A program made the position numbers and the translations under genes. Source: an uncultured Oscillospiraceae bacterium (GTDB lineage Bacteria > Bacillota > Clostridia > Oscillospirales > Oscillospiraceae). From it: 64,000 nucleotides of DNA. A model generated the notes under the pieces. That model saw nothing but the letters and a program-made list of their open reading frames with translations. It was not told the origin of the DNA and ran no database searches. The DNA is taken from the NCBI GenBank assembly GCA_904419145.1, contig CAJFQQ010000002.1:35641-99640 (forward strand). Reading direction: 5' to 3'. Below, piece after piece: positions 25,514 to 35,189 of this stretch (positions are counted from its first letter, which is position 1; each line of letters begins with the position of its first letter).

Positions 25514-27649
25514 CTACCACCGTTTCCAGGCGATATTCATATCCACATTCCCCTCAATGCCGGGAACGCTGCCGCTGCTGGTGTACTGCCACATCTGGTA
25601 ATTATAGTACATGGTGGGGTACATGGCGTCCGACGACGGATACTGGGCAAACCAGAAGTCGTAGTCCGTCAGCTGGCTGAGATCGTACATCAGATAGCCC
25701 ACCGTCAGATTGAAGTATACCATCGGCGTATATCCCTCATCGGCGATCCGCTCGCTGAAGGCGATGGCGCAGTCGGTGAGGGTCTGATTGTCAATGTCGT
25801 TGGTCCGGGCATTGCTGGAGCCAATGGTCTCCCAGTCGAACACCACCGGATAGGTGATGTCATAGCCCGCGATAGCGTCCAGTACGTACTCCGCCTCGTC
25901 GATGGCCTCCTGGGGGGTGATGGCCTGGGAGAAGAAGTAGACCCCCACATCCAGTCCCGCATCCAGGGCCCCCTGGACATTCTGATGGAACTTGCTGTCC
26001 AAGTTCAGCGTTCCTTCGGTATAGCCCCGGAATCCCACCCGGATGAACGCAAATTCCACACCGGACTGCTTCACCTGCTGCCAATCGATCTCCCCCTGGT
26101 AGCTGGACACATCAATGCCGATAGAGGTGTCCATATCCGGATCGTCATAGACCATGACGCTGCCGTCCAGATAGAACAGGTCCTTGTCATACTCGCACAC
26201 CGGCACATCCTCCAGGATAGGCACCTTGTAGTCCCGGAAGGGGATGTAGCCCAGCTCCTCCGGTGTCAGCTCCTCTTCGGGCTCCTCGGGCTTCTCCGGC
26301 TCGTCCGGTTCATCAGGCACGTCCGGCTCCGACTGGTCCGGCACACACTGGTACATTCGCCAGACAATGGCACAGATCTCCGCCCGGGTAATGCTGTCGT
26401 CCGGCAGATACACCAGCTGGTCCTGTGCGTCATAGGAGCCCATCACCACGCCCACCTCATAGAGGGCCGCGGCGTAAGGGCTGTCGGTATCCACAAAGGG
26501 GGACTCCCCCTCCCGCAGCGTCAGCCCCATAGCCTGGGCGGCGAGCTTGGCAATGAGGCCCCGGTCGATGGGATCGTCCAGATCCGCAATATCCGCCGCG
26601 TCGATATAGCCCTTGCTGATAGCCAGCTGGTAATAGCCGTTGGCCCAGTGCTCCACGCTGACGTCCGCCACCGTCTGCTCCTCCTCGCCGGCGGCCAGGA
26701 GGATGATCTTCAGCGCCTCGCCGGCGGTGATATTGTTCTGCGGCAGGAAGGTACCGTCGCCGTAGCCGTTGATCATGCCCGCCCGGGTCAGGTTCTTCAC
26801 ATAGGCGTAGAACCAGTCTCTCTCCCGCACATCTGCAAAGGGGTTCTCCCAGGGCGTGGCGTCCAGCCCCAAATCCGCCACCGCGGTCCGGCCCCACTGG
26901 GCGTAGACTGTGATATTGGCGGTGGCAATGTCATCGGCGGTGAACTGCGTGCCGTTGCTGTAGTACCACCCCTGGAAATACTGTCCCCGGCAGGTGGCGG
27001 AGGGCAGCGTGCCATAGGACTGGTTAATGGGGTAAAAGGCTGTGCTGTGCTCGATCTCCCCGTCCCCCACATCAAAGTGGACGTAGACATACTCCTCGTC
27101 GGCGGTGTTGTCATACTCCCCGTAGAGGAACAGATATGCTTCCTGCAGGCGGCGCTGCGCCAGCCCCAGTACCGGCTCATCTCCCACGTGGCACCAGGTG
27201 CCGATGGCATTGACCACCTCGTCCGTACTGTAATTCTCAATGCCGTTCATCAGATACTGACACAGGCGGTAGGTCGGATTGATCCATGTGGTGCCCAGGT
27301 TGTAGGTCAGGCTCATCAGCGCGTCAAACTGGTACTGCTCCAGCTGGATCTGATACTGGTTCAGGAACACATTGACCCGGGTCTCCTGCTCCTCCAGATG
27401 TTCCAGCATCAGTTCCGTGGCCTCCTCCTGGGTAATGCCATAGGGATACTCGTCCCGCTCGCACTGGGTACCGTAGCCAATATACCAGTTCCCGCCATCC
27501 TCGTAGGCGTACTCCTCAAACCCCTCAAATTCCTGGATAAAGGCCAGGCCCTCGGCGCTGATGGTCATGGTGTCCACGGCCATGGCCTCCACCGGAAGCA
27601 GCATGACAAGGAGAAGCAGGGACAGGAACAGGGCAGACAGTCTTTTCAT
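25514..27649 (-). CDS. secreted SLH-domain protein with two muramidase domains (GH24 and GH25)
   Basis: 711 residues. Signal peptide 1-24. Residues about 28-170 are a GH24 phage-type lysozyme: the catalytic Glu in QEFEGFEEYAYE, IGYGTQ, and SLTYNLGTTWINPTYR. About 185-255 is an InlB-B-like (Listeria-Bacteroides) repeat ending GWYYSNGTQFTADDIATANI. About 265-450 holds three S-layer-homology units (FADVRERDWFYAYVKNLTRAGMI..., ...HWANGYYQLAISKGYI, ...YAAALYEVGVVMGS). After a Glu/Pro linker, about 510-711 is a GH25 muramidase (IGIDVSSYQGEIDW, catalytic Asp/Glu in VVFDWE, ending at the C-terminus). SLH units should tether it to wall polysaccharide, so it is probably a self-acting wall hydrolase in growth, sporulation or competition. 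Confidence 0.9.
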   Translation of the reverse strand: MKRLSALFLSLLLLVMLLPVEAMAVDTMTISAEGLAFIQEFEGFEEYAYEDGGNWYIGYGTQCERDEYPYGITQEEATELMLEHLEEQETRVNVFLNQYQIQLEQYQFDALMSLTYNLGTTWINPTYRLCQYLMNGIENYSTDEVVNAIGTWCHVGDEPVLGLAQRRLQEAYLFLYGEYDNTADEEYVYVHFDVGDGEIEHSTAFYPINQSYGTLPSATCRGQYFQGWYYSNGTQFTADDIATANITVYAQWGRTAVADLGLDATPWENPFADVRERDWFYAYVKNLTRAGMINGYGDGTFLPQNNITAGEALKIILLAAGEEEQTVADVSVEHWANGYYQLAISKGYIDAADIADLDDPIDRGLIAKLAAQAMGLTLREGESPFVDTDSPYAAALYEVGVVMGSYDAQDQLVYLPDDSITRAEICAIVWRMYQCVPDQSEPDVPDEPDEPEKPEEPEEELTPEELGYIPFRDYKVPILEDVPVCEYDKDLFYLDGSVMVYDDPDMDTSIGIDVSSYQGEIDWQQVKQSGVEFAFIRVGFRGYTEGTLNLDSKFHQNVQGALDAGLDVGVYFFSQAITPQEAIDEAEYVLDAIAGYDITYPVVFDWETIGSSNARTNDIDNQTLTDCAIAFSERIADEGYTPMVYFNLTVGYLMYDLSQLTDYDFWFAQYPSSDAMYPTMYYNYQMWQYTSSGSVPGIEGNVDMNIAWKRW

Positions 27650-27853
27650 GGGCGTACATCACTTTCTACAGATTTTCATGTATAGAGACGAAATCCGCGG
27701 GGCGCCGCACACCCTCCGCCCGGTTTCGACACAATTCGGGTATCAGTATAACACACGCGCGCTGTTTTGCAAAGAGTTGTTATGTAAATTTAAGCATTTT
27801 GTAAAATAATTGTGGACAGTGGGGCACAAGCGTCCATTTCCCCGCCTTCTCCC

Positions 27854-27882
27854 TTTACGGGTGGGGCGGAATGTGCTATACT
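27854..27882 (+). promoter_or_regulatory. sigma-A-type promoter for mtnN-luxS
   Basis: TTTACG at 27854-27859 and TATACT at 27877-27882 with 17-base spacing, 45 bases before the mtnN start. No SAM or SAH riboswitch fold was found in the short leader. Confidence 0.65.
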
Positions 27883-27927
27883 GATCCCAAATCAACCGAC
27901 ACATTCTGTCAGCAAAGGAGCCTCACC

Positions 27928-28620
27928 ATGAAAATCGCCCTGTCCTACGCCATGGCCGGTGAAATCGCCAGCATCCTGCCCCCGGAGGCCCAGCCCCTGG
28001 AGACGGTGGCCGGTGTCCCCTTCTACGCCATCGACGAGAACATTACCGCCTACTGCGGCGGCATCGGAAAGGTCAACGCCGCTATGGCCACCCAGCTGTG
28101 TATCGACCGGTATCACCCGGATCTGATCCTCAACGCCGGGGTGGCCGGCAGCTTCCAGGACCTGCCCATCGGCACCATCGTCCTGGCCGATTCCCTCATC
28201 CAGCACGATGTGGACACCTCCCCCATCGGCGATCCGGTGGGCCTTGTGTCCACGGTGAACCGTCTGGAATTCCCGGTGGAGCGATTGGAGCAGGCAAAGG
28301 CCCTGCTGGATGCCCAGGGCGTGTCCTATGTCACCGGGAAGGTGGCCTCCGGCGACGCCTTCATGGTCAAGGGCGAGCGGGCGGACTGGGTGGCTGAGAC
28401 CTTCTCCCCCACCCTCTGCGAGATGGAGGGCTGCGCCGTGGCCCAGGTGTGCCTGCGCAACGGCGTGGACTTCCTGGCCCTCAAGTCGGTGTCCGACCGG
28501 CTGTGCATGGAGAACAGCCCTGGGGAGTACTTCAACTTCGCCCAGGCCATGGAGCAGCTCAACGCCGTGGTGCTTCCCCTGGCAAGGGCCCTGCGGGACC
28601 TGCCCACCGCTACATTATAA
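27928..28620 (+). CDS. mtnN: 5'-methylthioadenosine/S-adenosylhomocysteine nucleosidase
   Basis: 230 residues from the ATG at 27928, preceded by AAGGAG; the open frame upstream is not coding. Family motifs: GGIGKVNAAMATQLCIDRY, NAGVAGSF, SGDAFMVKG, the substrate-contact CEMEGCAVAQVC and the catalytic Asp in LKSVSDRLC. It hydrolyses SAH, MTA and 5'-deoxyadenosine, releasing adenine. Directly followed by luxS, so SAH is turned to S-ribosylhomocysteine and then homocysteine plus the AI-2 precursor. Confidence 0.95.
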   Translation: MKIALSYAMAGEIASILPPEAQPLETVAGVPFYAIDENITAYCGGIGKVNAAMATQLCIDRYHPDLILNAGVAGSFQDLPIGTIVLADSLIQHDVDTSPIGDPVGLVSTVNRLEFPVERLEQAKALLDAQGVSYVTGKVASGDAFMVKGERADWVAETFSPTLCEMEGCAVAQVCLRNGVDFLALKSVSDRLCMENSPGEYFNFAQAMEQLNAVVLPLARALRDLPTATL

Positions 28621-28663
28621 TAAAGAAAACAGCACAGACTGCAACATTGGGAGGATATATGCC

Positions 28664-29128
28664 ATGGAACGCATTGCCAGCTTTCAAGTAGACCACACCA
28701 AGCTCCTGCCGGGGCTGTACCTCTCCCGCCGGGACGGGGAGATCACCACCTTTGATCTGCGCTTCAAGAAGCCCAACACCGGGGACCTGCTCTCCAACGC
28801 CGAGATGCACTCGGTGGAGCATGTGATGGCAACCCTGCTGCGCAACGCCCCCCAGAAGGACGCTGTGATCTACTTCGGTCCCATGGGCTGCCAGACCGGG
28901 TTCTATTTCCTGTTTGACAGCCGCCGCCTGACGGATGCCCAGGCCATCCAACTGCTGAAGGACACCTTTGCCGCCGGGGCAGACTTCTCCGGTCCCATGC
29001 CCGGCAAGAGCGAGGTGGAGTGCGGGAACTACATCAATCTGGATGTGGAATTGGCCCGGCAGCAGTGCGCTTTTTACCGGGACATCATCCGCAACTGGAC
29101 CGAGGCGGATCTCAGCTACGAGAAGTAA
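28664..29128 (+). CDS. luxS: S-ribosylhomocysteine lyase LuxS
   Basis: 154 residues. The ATG at 28664 follows GGGAGGATAT; an ATG five bases earlier is out of frame. Metal ligands HSVEH (about residues 49-53) and the late Cys in VECGNY, plus the catalytic Cys in GPMGCQTGFY (about 76). It splits S-ribosylhomocysteine to homocysteine and DPD, which gives autoinducer-2. The gene lies 43 bases after mtnN and ends before a strong terminator. Confidence 0.97.
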   Translation: MERIASFQVDHTKLLPGLYLSRRDGEITTFDLRFKKPNTGDLLSNAEMHSVEHVMATLLRNAPQKDAVIYFGPMGCQTGFYFLFDSRRLTDAQAIQLLKDTFAAGADFSGPMPGKSEVECGNYINLDVELARQQCAFYRDIIRNWTEADLSYEK

Positions 29129-29153
29129 AACAACAAAATCAAAAAAATTGCAG

Positions 29154-29183
29154 CACCCCGCGCAACCTGCGCGGGGTGTTTTG
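29154..29183 (+). terminator. intrinsic terminator of mtnN-luxS
   Basis: 11-bp GC-rich stem (29154-29164 with 29168-29178), three-base loop, followed by TTTT. Confidence 0.9.
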
Positions 29184-29226
29184 TCTCTTTAGAAGTGAAG
29201 GGCCCCTTCCCGGAGGTGAGGAATTT

Positions 29227-29769
29227 TTGACAAGCGACACCCTGATAGATCTGTTGGAACAGCATGCCGACCAGGCGCTGGGCGAGCTGGACGCGGCCTA
29301 TGGCGCCTACTGCCGGACGATCGCCCGCAACATCCTGCAAAATGAGGAAGATGCCGAGGAGTGCGTCAGCGACGCCTACCTCGCCGTGTGGAACGCCATT
29401 CCCCCGGCCCGGCCAGAGCATTTCAAGGCGTGGCTGGGTACCATCGTCCGCAACGGCGCCCTGCGTCGGAAGCGACAGAACAGTGCCGCGGAGGCGCTCC
29501 GGGAGGAGCTGTCGGAGGCCCTGCCGGACCGCGGCAGCGTGGCCGGCCAGTGTGAAGCCAAGGCTCTGGGGGAGGCCATCTCCGCCTTCCTCCGCTCGCA
29601 GCGCCCAGACGTCCGCACCGCCTTTCTCCGCCGCTACTGGTACGCTGACAGCGTGGAGGCGGTGGCGCTGCGGTTGGGCTGGAGCGTCAGCAAGACAAAA
29701 AGCGCGCTGTTCCGGATGCGAAAGAAGCTAAAAGACTACCTTGTAAAGGAGGAATTGTGGCATGAATAA
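29227..29769 (+). CDS. ECF-type sigma-70 family RNA polymerase sigma factor
   Basis: About 180 residues if translation begins at the TTG at 29227, ten bases after GGAGG; no ATG or GTG in frame has a ribosome site. Sigma region 2 is seen in YCRTIARNILQNEEDAEECVSDAYLAVWNAIPPA and region 4 in RTAFLRRYWYADSVEAVALRLGWSVSKTKSALFRMRKKLKDYL. The downstream membrane protein overlaps it by 8 bases and is the likely anti-sigma partner. Such pairs in clostridia respond to envelope stress. Confidence 0.85.
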   Translation: MTSDTLIDLLEQHADQALGELDAAYGAYCRTIARNILQNEEDAEECVSDAYLAVWNAIPPARPEHFKAWLGTIVRNGALRRKRQNSAAEALREELSEALPDRGSVAGQCEAKALGEAISAFLRSQRPDVRTAFLRRYWYADSVEAVALRLGWSVSKTKSALFRMRKKLKDYLVKEELWHE

Positions 29770-30559
29770 AGAGACCATGTGGGAGGCCATGGAGCATCTG
29801 GCTCCGGACCTCATTGAGGAGGCGGACCGCCCCGCCGCGCCCCGGCGCCGGCGGTCCTGGAGCAAGACCCTGCTCATCGCCGCGGCGGCCTGTCTGGTGC
29901 TGGCGGTGGGGGTCGTGGCGGCGGACGCCCTGTTTGGGCTTAAAATTTTGGAGTTTGCCAACGATGGAGAGAACAACCGCCTCACCTTCCAGGCTGTTGA
30001 AGTTACCCAATTCCCCGTTTCTCAATTTGGTGAAACCATCCAGGAGTATATCGAAAACGGGATGCCGGAAGTGGGCCGCAGGCCCGCAGACTATGTGGCT
30101 GAGGGGTACTATGGCTATGTCATAACCTTTGATATTCCCACCTTTGACACCTGGGCCGAGGCGGCGGACTTCATCGGGGCGGACATCCCCCTGGCAGAAG
30201 AGAGCAGTGTCCTTAGTCAAGGTGTTGCGGATGACTTCTGTGTACGGGTGTCAGCCAATGTCGTTTCGCTGTCTGCTTTGTATCTTTTGGACGGTCAGAC
30301 CGTCTCCTGCTCTGTAGATATATCCGTCCAGGGTGGCGGACCGGCTCCCACCTATTCCAATCTGTTTGGTGGGAGTAAATCTGCTGTCACGCAGCAGCAA
30401 ACCGTTACCGGCAGCGGTGCTGATACTCTGATCTATACTGTTGACGGTGAGGCCCCTTCCTGCAGCGCCTACTTTATCCGCGAGGGCATTCTTTACTCTA
30501 TCATTCTCCGGGATACTTCCGACACGGCGCTGATGGAGGAGATCCTGGCCTCCTTCTGA
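29762..30559 (+). CDS. membrane-anchored probable anti-sigma factor
   Basis: 265 residues. Cytoplasmic N-terminus of about 33 residues ending in the basic run APRRRRSWSK, one transmembrane helix (about 36-55), and an extracellular domain that resembles the DUF4367-type domains of clostridial anti-sigma proteins. It starts inside the sigma gene's stop region, so expression is coupled. The anti-sigma function is inferred from topology and pairing; no zinc anti-sigma motif is present. Confidence 0.7.
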   Translation: MNKETMWEAMEHLAPDLIEEADRPAAPRRRRSWSKTLLIAAAACLVLAVGVVAADALFGLKILEFANDGENNRLTFQAVEVTQFPVSQFGETIQEYIENGMPEVGRRPADYVAEGYYGYVITFDIPTFDTWAEAADFIGADIPLAEESSVLSQGVADDFCVRVSANVVSLSALYLLDGQTVSCSVDISVQGGGPAPTYSNLFGGSKSAVTQQQTVTGSGADTLIYTVDGEAPSCSAYFIREGILYSIILRDTSDTALMEEILASF

Positions 30560-30611
30560 GCATTGCAATCCCGCCCCTGATGTGGTACCATGAAAGCACC
30601 ATATTTCGCCC

Positions 30612-30641
30612 AAACCGGCGGCCGTATGGCCGCCGGTTTTT
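30612..30641 (+). terminator. intrinsic terminator of the sigma/anti-sigma operon
   Basis: 12-bp stem (30612-30623 with 30628-30639), four-base loop, T-run 30637-30641. Confidence 0.88.
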
Positions 30642-30692
30642 GGATCGTCTCGTCAATGGGCGACAGGGTATTGTAAGGAAAGGGGAAAGGTT

Positions 30693-31151
30693 ATGAATCA
30701 CGAACAGCTGGCGACCCAATATTTTCTGGACGGCTACAACTGTGCCCAGGCGGTATTCCTGGCTTTTGCGCCGGAGATCGGGCTGGAGCCGAACCTGGCC
30801 CTGCGCCTCTCCTCCTCCTTTGGCGGAGGAATGGGCAAGCTGCGGGAGGTCTGCGGCGCGGTCTGCGGCATGCTGATGGCGGCCGGGGCGCTGTACGGCT
30901 ACACCACCCCCGCCGACGATGTGGTGAAGGGGCAGCACTACACCCTGGTCCAGGAGCTGGCGGGCAGATTCCGGGAGGTCCACGGCGCGCTCACCTGCCG
31001 GGAGCTGCTGAACCGCCCGGGCCCTGAGTCCCCCATCCCTGATGCTTTTAACGCCGCAGTATATGCCAGTCGTCCCTGCGCCCGGTTTGTGGGAACCGCC
31101 GCCCGGATCCTGGAGGAATACATGGCTGAGCACCCGCCCAAGGTGCGGTAA
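30693..31151 (+). CDS. C-GCAxxG-C-C family (putative redox) protein
   Basis: 152 residues. Family pattern of conserved cysteines: GYNCAQAVF, SSFGGGMGKLREVCGAVCGMLMAAG, LTCRELL and SRPCARFVGTAARIL. Proteins of this family are thought to be redox-active or metal-binding, but their role is unknown. Good AAGGAAAGG site. Stands alone between two terminator/promoter regions. Confidence 0.88.
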   Translation: MNHEQLATQYFLDGYNCAQAVFLAFAPEIGLEPNLALRLSSSFGGGMGKLREVCGAVCGMLMAAGALYGYTTPADDVVKGQHYTLVQELAGRFREVHGALTCRELLNRPGPESPIPDAFNAAVYASRPCARFVGTAARILEEYMAEHPPKVR

Positions 31152-31175
31152 AGCCGCCGTTCTACGCTCCATCGG

Positions 31176-31204
31176 GTGACAATCCCCCGTTGCTCTGGTA
31201 GACT
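31176..31204 (+). promoter_or_regulatory. promoter for the XRE membrane regulator
   Basis: GTGACA at 31176-31181 and TAGACT at 31199-31204, 17-base spacing, 31 bases before the ATG. Confidence 0.5.
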
Positions 31205-31234
31205 GTTCCCATCCAAAGTAAAGGAGGGATCGCC

Positions 31235-32158
31235 ATGGACGCAAAGAAAACCGGGCTCTTTATCTGTCTGCTGCGGAAACAGAAGGGCATGACCCAGGCG
31301 GAGCTGGCCGGGCGAATCGGCGTTACGGACAAGGCCGTCAGCCGCTGGGAGACGGGCAAAGGGTTTCCCGATATCTCCCTGCTGCCGCCCCTGGCGGAGG
31401 CGCTTGGCACCTCGGTGACAGAGCTGCTGGCCGGGGAGCCCATGAGCACGGAGGAACGGGCGGAGCGCAGCGACAGCGCTGCCCTGGAGGCTTTGCGCTA
31501 TGCCCGTAGCATGGGGTGGAACACTGCCGCCGTGCTGCTGGGCGTGGCCGGGGTGTTCCTGCTGCTCATGCCCCTGTTTATGGCCGGGCGCACATGGGGC
31601 CTGCGCCTGGCGGGGCTGGGATTGCTGGCGCTGGCCATGGCGGTCCGCCGCGTCCGGCTCCCCCGCCTGCCCCGTCCGGATCGGGGGCGACTCCTCTCCC
31701 CTGCCGCCGCCCGGATCGGCACTGCCGTGTGCCTGGGCGCTGCCCTTGTGCTGGAGCTGCTGCCCTATGGGGCGGTGCTGAACTTCGGCCGCATCGCGGA
31801 GGACGGAACCATCGGCACTTTCCAGGAGACCTACTCCTATTTCAGCCTCATGCCCTTCGGGTACGCCAACTTCTTCCCCCTGCTCACCGGGGTTCTGACA
31901 GTCGTTCTGCTCCTGCTCAGCCTGCTGCAGGCCGTTCGGCCCCGCCCCAGGCGGGGCAGCCGCCTGTTCGTCCTGGATATCCTGACGGCGGTGCTCTCGG
32001 TGATGCCTTGGGTTGTGTTCGGGGTGGACTATGTCTCAGGCGTTGGAGTGGGCATCACGGCGGCCCTGCTCCTGGCGGCGGTGTGCCTGGCCCTGGCCAA
32101 CCGAGAAAAAACAGCAAAAAATTCGGAAAAAGAGGTTGACTTTCCGAAAAGCAGCTGA
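31235..32158 (+). CDS. XRE-family HTH protein with C-terminal membrane domain
   Basis: 307 residues. Residues about 8-65 form an XRE/Cro HTH (QKGMTQAELAGRIGVTDKAVSRWETGKGFPDISLL). After an acidic linker come about five hydrophobic segments (from residue 95 on). Such HTH-membrane fusions are common in clostridia and may sense the membrane or control neighbouring genes; the target here is unknown. Its last codons overlap the rplU promoter. Confidence 0.85.
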   Translation: MDAKKTGLFICLLRKQKGMTQAELAGRIGVTDKAVSRWETGKGFPDISLLPPLAEALGTSVTELLAGEPMSTEERAERSDSAALEALRYARSMGWNTAAVLLGVAGVFLLLMPLFMAGRTWGLRLAGLGLLALAMAVRRVRLPRLPRPDRGRLLSPAAARIGTAVCLGAALVLELLPYGAVLNFGRIAEDGTIGTFQETYSYFSLMPFGYANFFPLLTGVLTVVLLLLSLLQAVRPRPRRGSRLFVLDILTAVLSVMPWVVFGVDYVSGVGVGITAALLLAAVCLALANREKTAKNSEKEVDFPKSS

Positions 32159-32164
32159 TATACT
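32136..32164 (+). promoter_or_regulatory. strong sigma-A promoter for rplU-prp-rpmA
   Basis: TTGACT at 32136-32141 and TATACT at 32159-32164 with 17-base spacing, overlapping the end of the preceding gene. An untranslated leader of about 75 bases follows (to 32246); it may hold an L21 leader structure, but I could not confirm the fold by eye. Confidence 0.75.
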
Positions 32165-32246
32165 TGATAAGCCGCTTTGAATGGGTCGAAGTGCGTCCAA
32201 AAGCGCCACCTACGACAGCGAGCCCGTAATGAAGGAGTTGAAACAA

Positions 32247-32558
32247 ATGCAAGCGATCATCGTGACCGGCGGTAAGCAGTACAAGGTCAGCGAGGGGGAC
32301 ACCCTGTTCATCGAGAAGCTGCCCGTGGAGGCTGGCGACCAGGTGGTGTTCGACCAGGTTCTGGCGATCCTGGACGGCGACAATGCCACCTTCGGCACCC
32401 CCAGCGTGGCCGGCGCCACTGTGGAGGCCAACACCGTGAAGAACGGCAAGGGCAAGAAAATCCGCATTTTCAAGTACAATCCCAAGAAGGGCTACCGGAA
32501 GCGTCAGGGCCATCGTCAGCCCTATACCAAGGTAGAGATCACCAAGATCAACGCCTGA
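32247..32558 (+). CDS. rplU: 50S ribosomal protein L21
   Basis: 103 residues, the standard length, from the ATG at 32247 with GAAGGAG upstream. [23 protein letters not shown] at the N-terminus, [24 protein letters not shown] towards the end, diagnostic of L21. First gene of the L21-Prp-L27 operon. Confidence 0.98.
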   Translation: MQAIIVTGGKQYKVSEGDTLFIEKLPVEAGDQVVFDQVLAILDGDNATFGTPSVAGATVEANTVKNGKGKKIRIFKYNPKKGYRKRQGHRQPYTKVEITKINA

Positions 32559-32559
32559 G

Positions 32560-32889
32560 ATGACTACCGTTACCTTCCACATGGAGGGCAGCCGCATCAC
32601 CGGCTTTGAGGCCAGAGGACACAGTGGCTATGCCCCGGCGGGCGGGGACATTGTCTGCGCCGCCGTCACCAGCGCGGTGCGCCTGGTGGAGTGTACGGTC
32701 AACGACGTGATGGGGCTCCGCGCTGGGGTGAAGGTCGATGAAGCAGTCGCCGCCATCTCCCTCCGGCTGCCCGGCGGACTCTCCGCCGCCGCCGAGGATA
32801 CCTGCCAGTCTCTTCTGACAGGGCTGATGGTCTATCTCACCCAGCTCCACGACGAGTACCCCGACCACATCGAAGTATTGGAGGCGTGA
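32560..32889 (+). CDS. prp: ribosomal-processing cysteine protease Prp
   Basis: 109 residues, 1 base after rplU. Catalytic His in RGHSGYAPAGGDIVCAAVTSAV and catalytic Cys in DIVCAAV. Prp removes the N-terminal extension of L27 in Firmicutes; its target with the matching extension is encoded next door. Cytoplasmic, essential where tested. Confidence 0.95.
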   Translation: MTTVTFHMEGSRITGFEARGHSGYAPAGGDIVCAAVTSAVRLVECTVNDVMGLRAGVKVDEAVAAISLRLPGGLSAAAEDTCQSLLTGLMVYLTQLHDEYPDHIEVLEA

Positions 32890-32927
32890 GCGCCTCTGCG
32901 ATCTTACAGAAAGGATGGTAAACGAGC

Positions 32928-33206
32928 ATGATTCGTATTGGTTTGCAGTTCTTCGCCCACAAAAAGGGCGTCGGTTCCACCAAGAACGGCCGTGACAGCG
33001 AGTCCAAGCGCCTGGGTCCCAAGCGCGCCGACGGGCAGCACGTTCTGGCCGGTAATATTCTGGTCCGCCAGCGCGGCACCCACATTCATCCCGGTGTCAA
33101 CGTGGGCAAGGGCAGCGACGACACTCTGTTCGCCAAGACCAGCGGCGTCGTTCGCTTCGAGCGCCTGGGCAAAGACCGTAAGCAGGTCTCCGTCTACGAG
33201 GCGTAA
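32928..33206 (+). CDS. rpmA: 50S ribosomal protein L27 with cleavable N-terminal extension
   Basis: 92 residues. The N-terminus MIRIGLQFF precedes [21 protein letters not shown], which matches the known Prp cleavage site between FF and AHKKG. Cleavage exposes the tail that reaches the peptidyl transferase centre. A strong terminator follows at 33221-33258, so obgE is transcribed separately here. Confidence 0.98.
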   Translation: MIRIGLQFFAHKKGVGSTKNGRDSESKRLGPKRADGQHVLAGNILVRQRGTHIHPGVNVGKGSDDTLFAKTSGVVRFERLGKDRKQVSVYEA

Positions 33207-33220
33207 GATTTTCGTCTGCA

Positions 33221-33258
33221 AGGGTTCCCGGACCGGCTTGGTCCGGGAATCCTTTTTT
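33221..33258 (+). terminator. intrinsic terminator after rpmA
   Basis: 14-bp stem with one mismatch (33221-33234 with 33240-33253), five-base loop, T-run 33253-33258. Confidence 0.9.
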
Positions 33259-33268
33259 GTACCGCCCT

Positions 33269-33460
33269 TTAACGGCACAGCCGCTGAATGTCGCTGATGT
33301 GCTGCTGCAGGTAATCGGATAGTCTCCACAGGATATGAAATTCCAGGCGTTCTTCCGCCTCCATGAGAGACTGCAGTGTGCAGCGCAGCAGGAACAGCTC
33401 TTCTTGTGCATCTCGAATCGCCTCCTGCAAATCTGATTGACGTTCCGACTTGTCCAGCAT
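33269..33460 (-). CDS. small helical protein of unknown function
   Basis: 63 residues, with GGGAGGTGAT just before the ATG, which supports translation. Sequence is almost wholly helical with heptad-like spacing (QEAIRDAQEELFLLRCTLQSLMEAEERLEFHILWRL). Divergent from the small XRE gene at 33562. No family recognised; its size recalls spore-phosphatase-type or coiled-coil adaptor peptides, but I see no diagnostic motif. It could also be a chance reading frame with a good ribosome site. Confidence 0.55.
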   Translation of the reverse strand: MLDKSERQSDLQEAIRDAQEELFLLRCTLQSLMEAEERLEFHILWRLSDYLQQHISDIQRLCR

Positions 33461-33561
33461 CTCATAATCACCTCCCGAGGCATTTTATCATATTTTTTCC
33501 TTGCCTTCAGGGTATAATTGACCTATGATGAAATAAAGCATCGTGTAGTAAGGTGATAGAC

Positions 33562-33786
33562 ATGTACTATCCCCGGCTGCGAGATCTGCGGGAAGATGCA
33601 GACAAAACGCAAAAGGAAATTGCCGCTCTGCTGGGCATCGACCAGAGCGACTATTCCAAAATCGAAAGCGGCAAGCGGTATTTTACCTTTGAGCAGTGCA
33701 AGCGGATCGCCGTTGCACTGGAAACCAGCATGGATTATCTGGCGGGGCTGACGGACGAGAAAAAGCCCTATCCCCGCAAGCAGTAA
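33562..33786 (+). CDS. small XRE-family HTH regulator
   Basis: 74 residues from the ATG at 33562 (AAGG about 8 bases upstream); a GTG three codons earlier overlaps that site. A single HTH: RLRDLREDADKTQKEIAALLGIDQSDYSKIESGKRYFTFEQCKRIAVALETSMDYLAGL. It lies between rpmA and obgE, which are usually adjacent in Firmicutes. TATAAT at 33513-33518 is a possible -10 element. Probably controls itself and the divergent small gene. Confidence 0.88.
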   Translation: MYYPRLRDLREDADKTQKEIAALLGIDQSDYSKIESGKRYFTFEQCKRIAVALETSMDYLAGLTDEKKPYPRKQ

Positions 33787-33793
33787 ATTTTGA

Positions 33794-35092
<1,299 letters not shown>

Positions 35093-35097
35093 GCCGG

Positions 35098-35131
35098 CCG
35101 GCGCAGACGAAAGTTCGTCTGCGCCGGTTTT
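35098..35131 (+). terminator. intrinsic terminator after obgE
   Basis: 14-bp perfect stem (35098-35111 with 35114-35127) then TTTT. Confidence 0.9.
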
Positions 35132-35189
35132 GACATACCCTCCCGTCCCTATGGGCAGGCAGTCCGGGACCCTACTGGTCCCCCTTTTT

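Noticed and set aside
25481..27685. A 734-codon open frame antisense to the SLH/muramidase gene
   Set aside because: Shadow of codon bias; composition rich in Val/Gly/Leu/His without domains, opposite to a gene with clear domains.
27650..27927. Possible SAM or SAH riboswitch before mtnN-luxS
   Set aside because: The leader after the predicted promoter is only about 40 bases and shows no matching fold.
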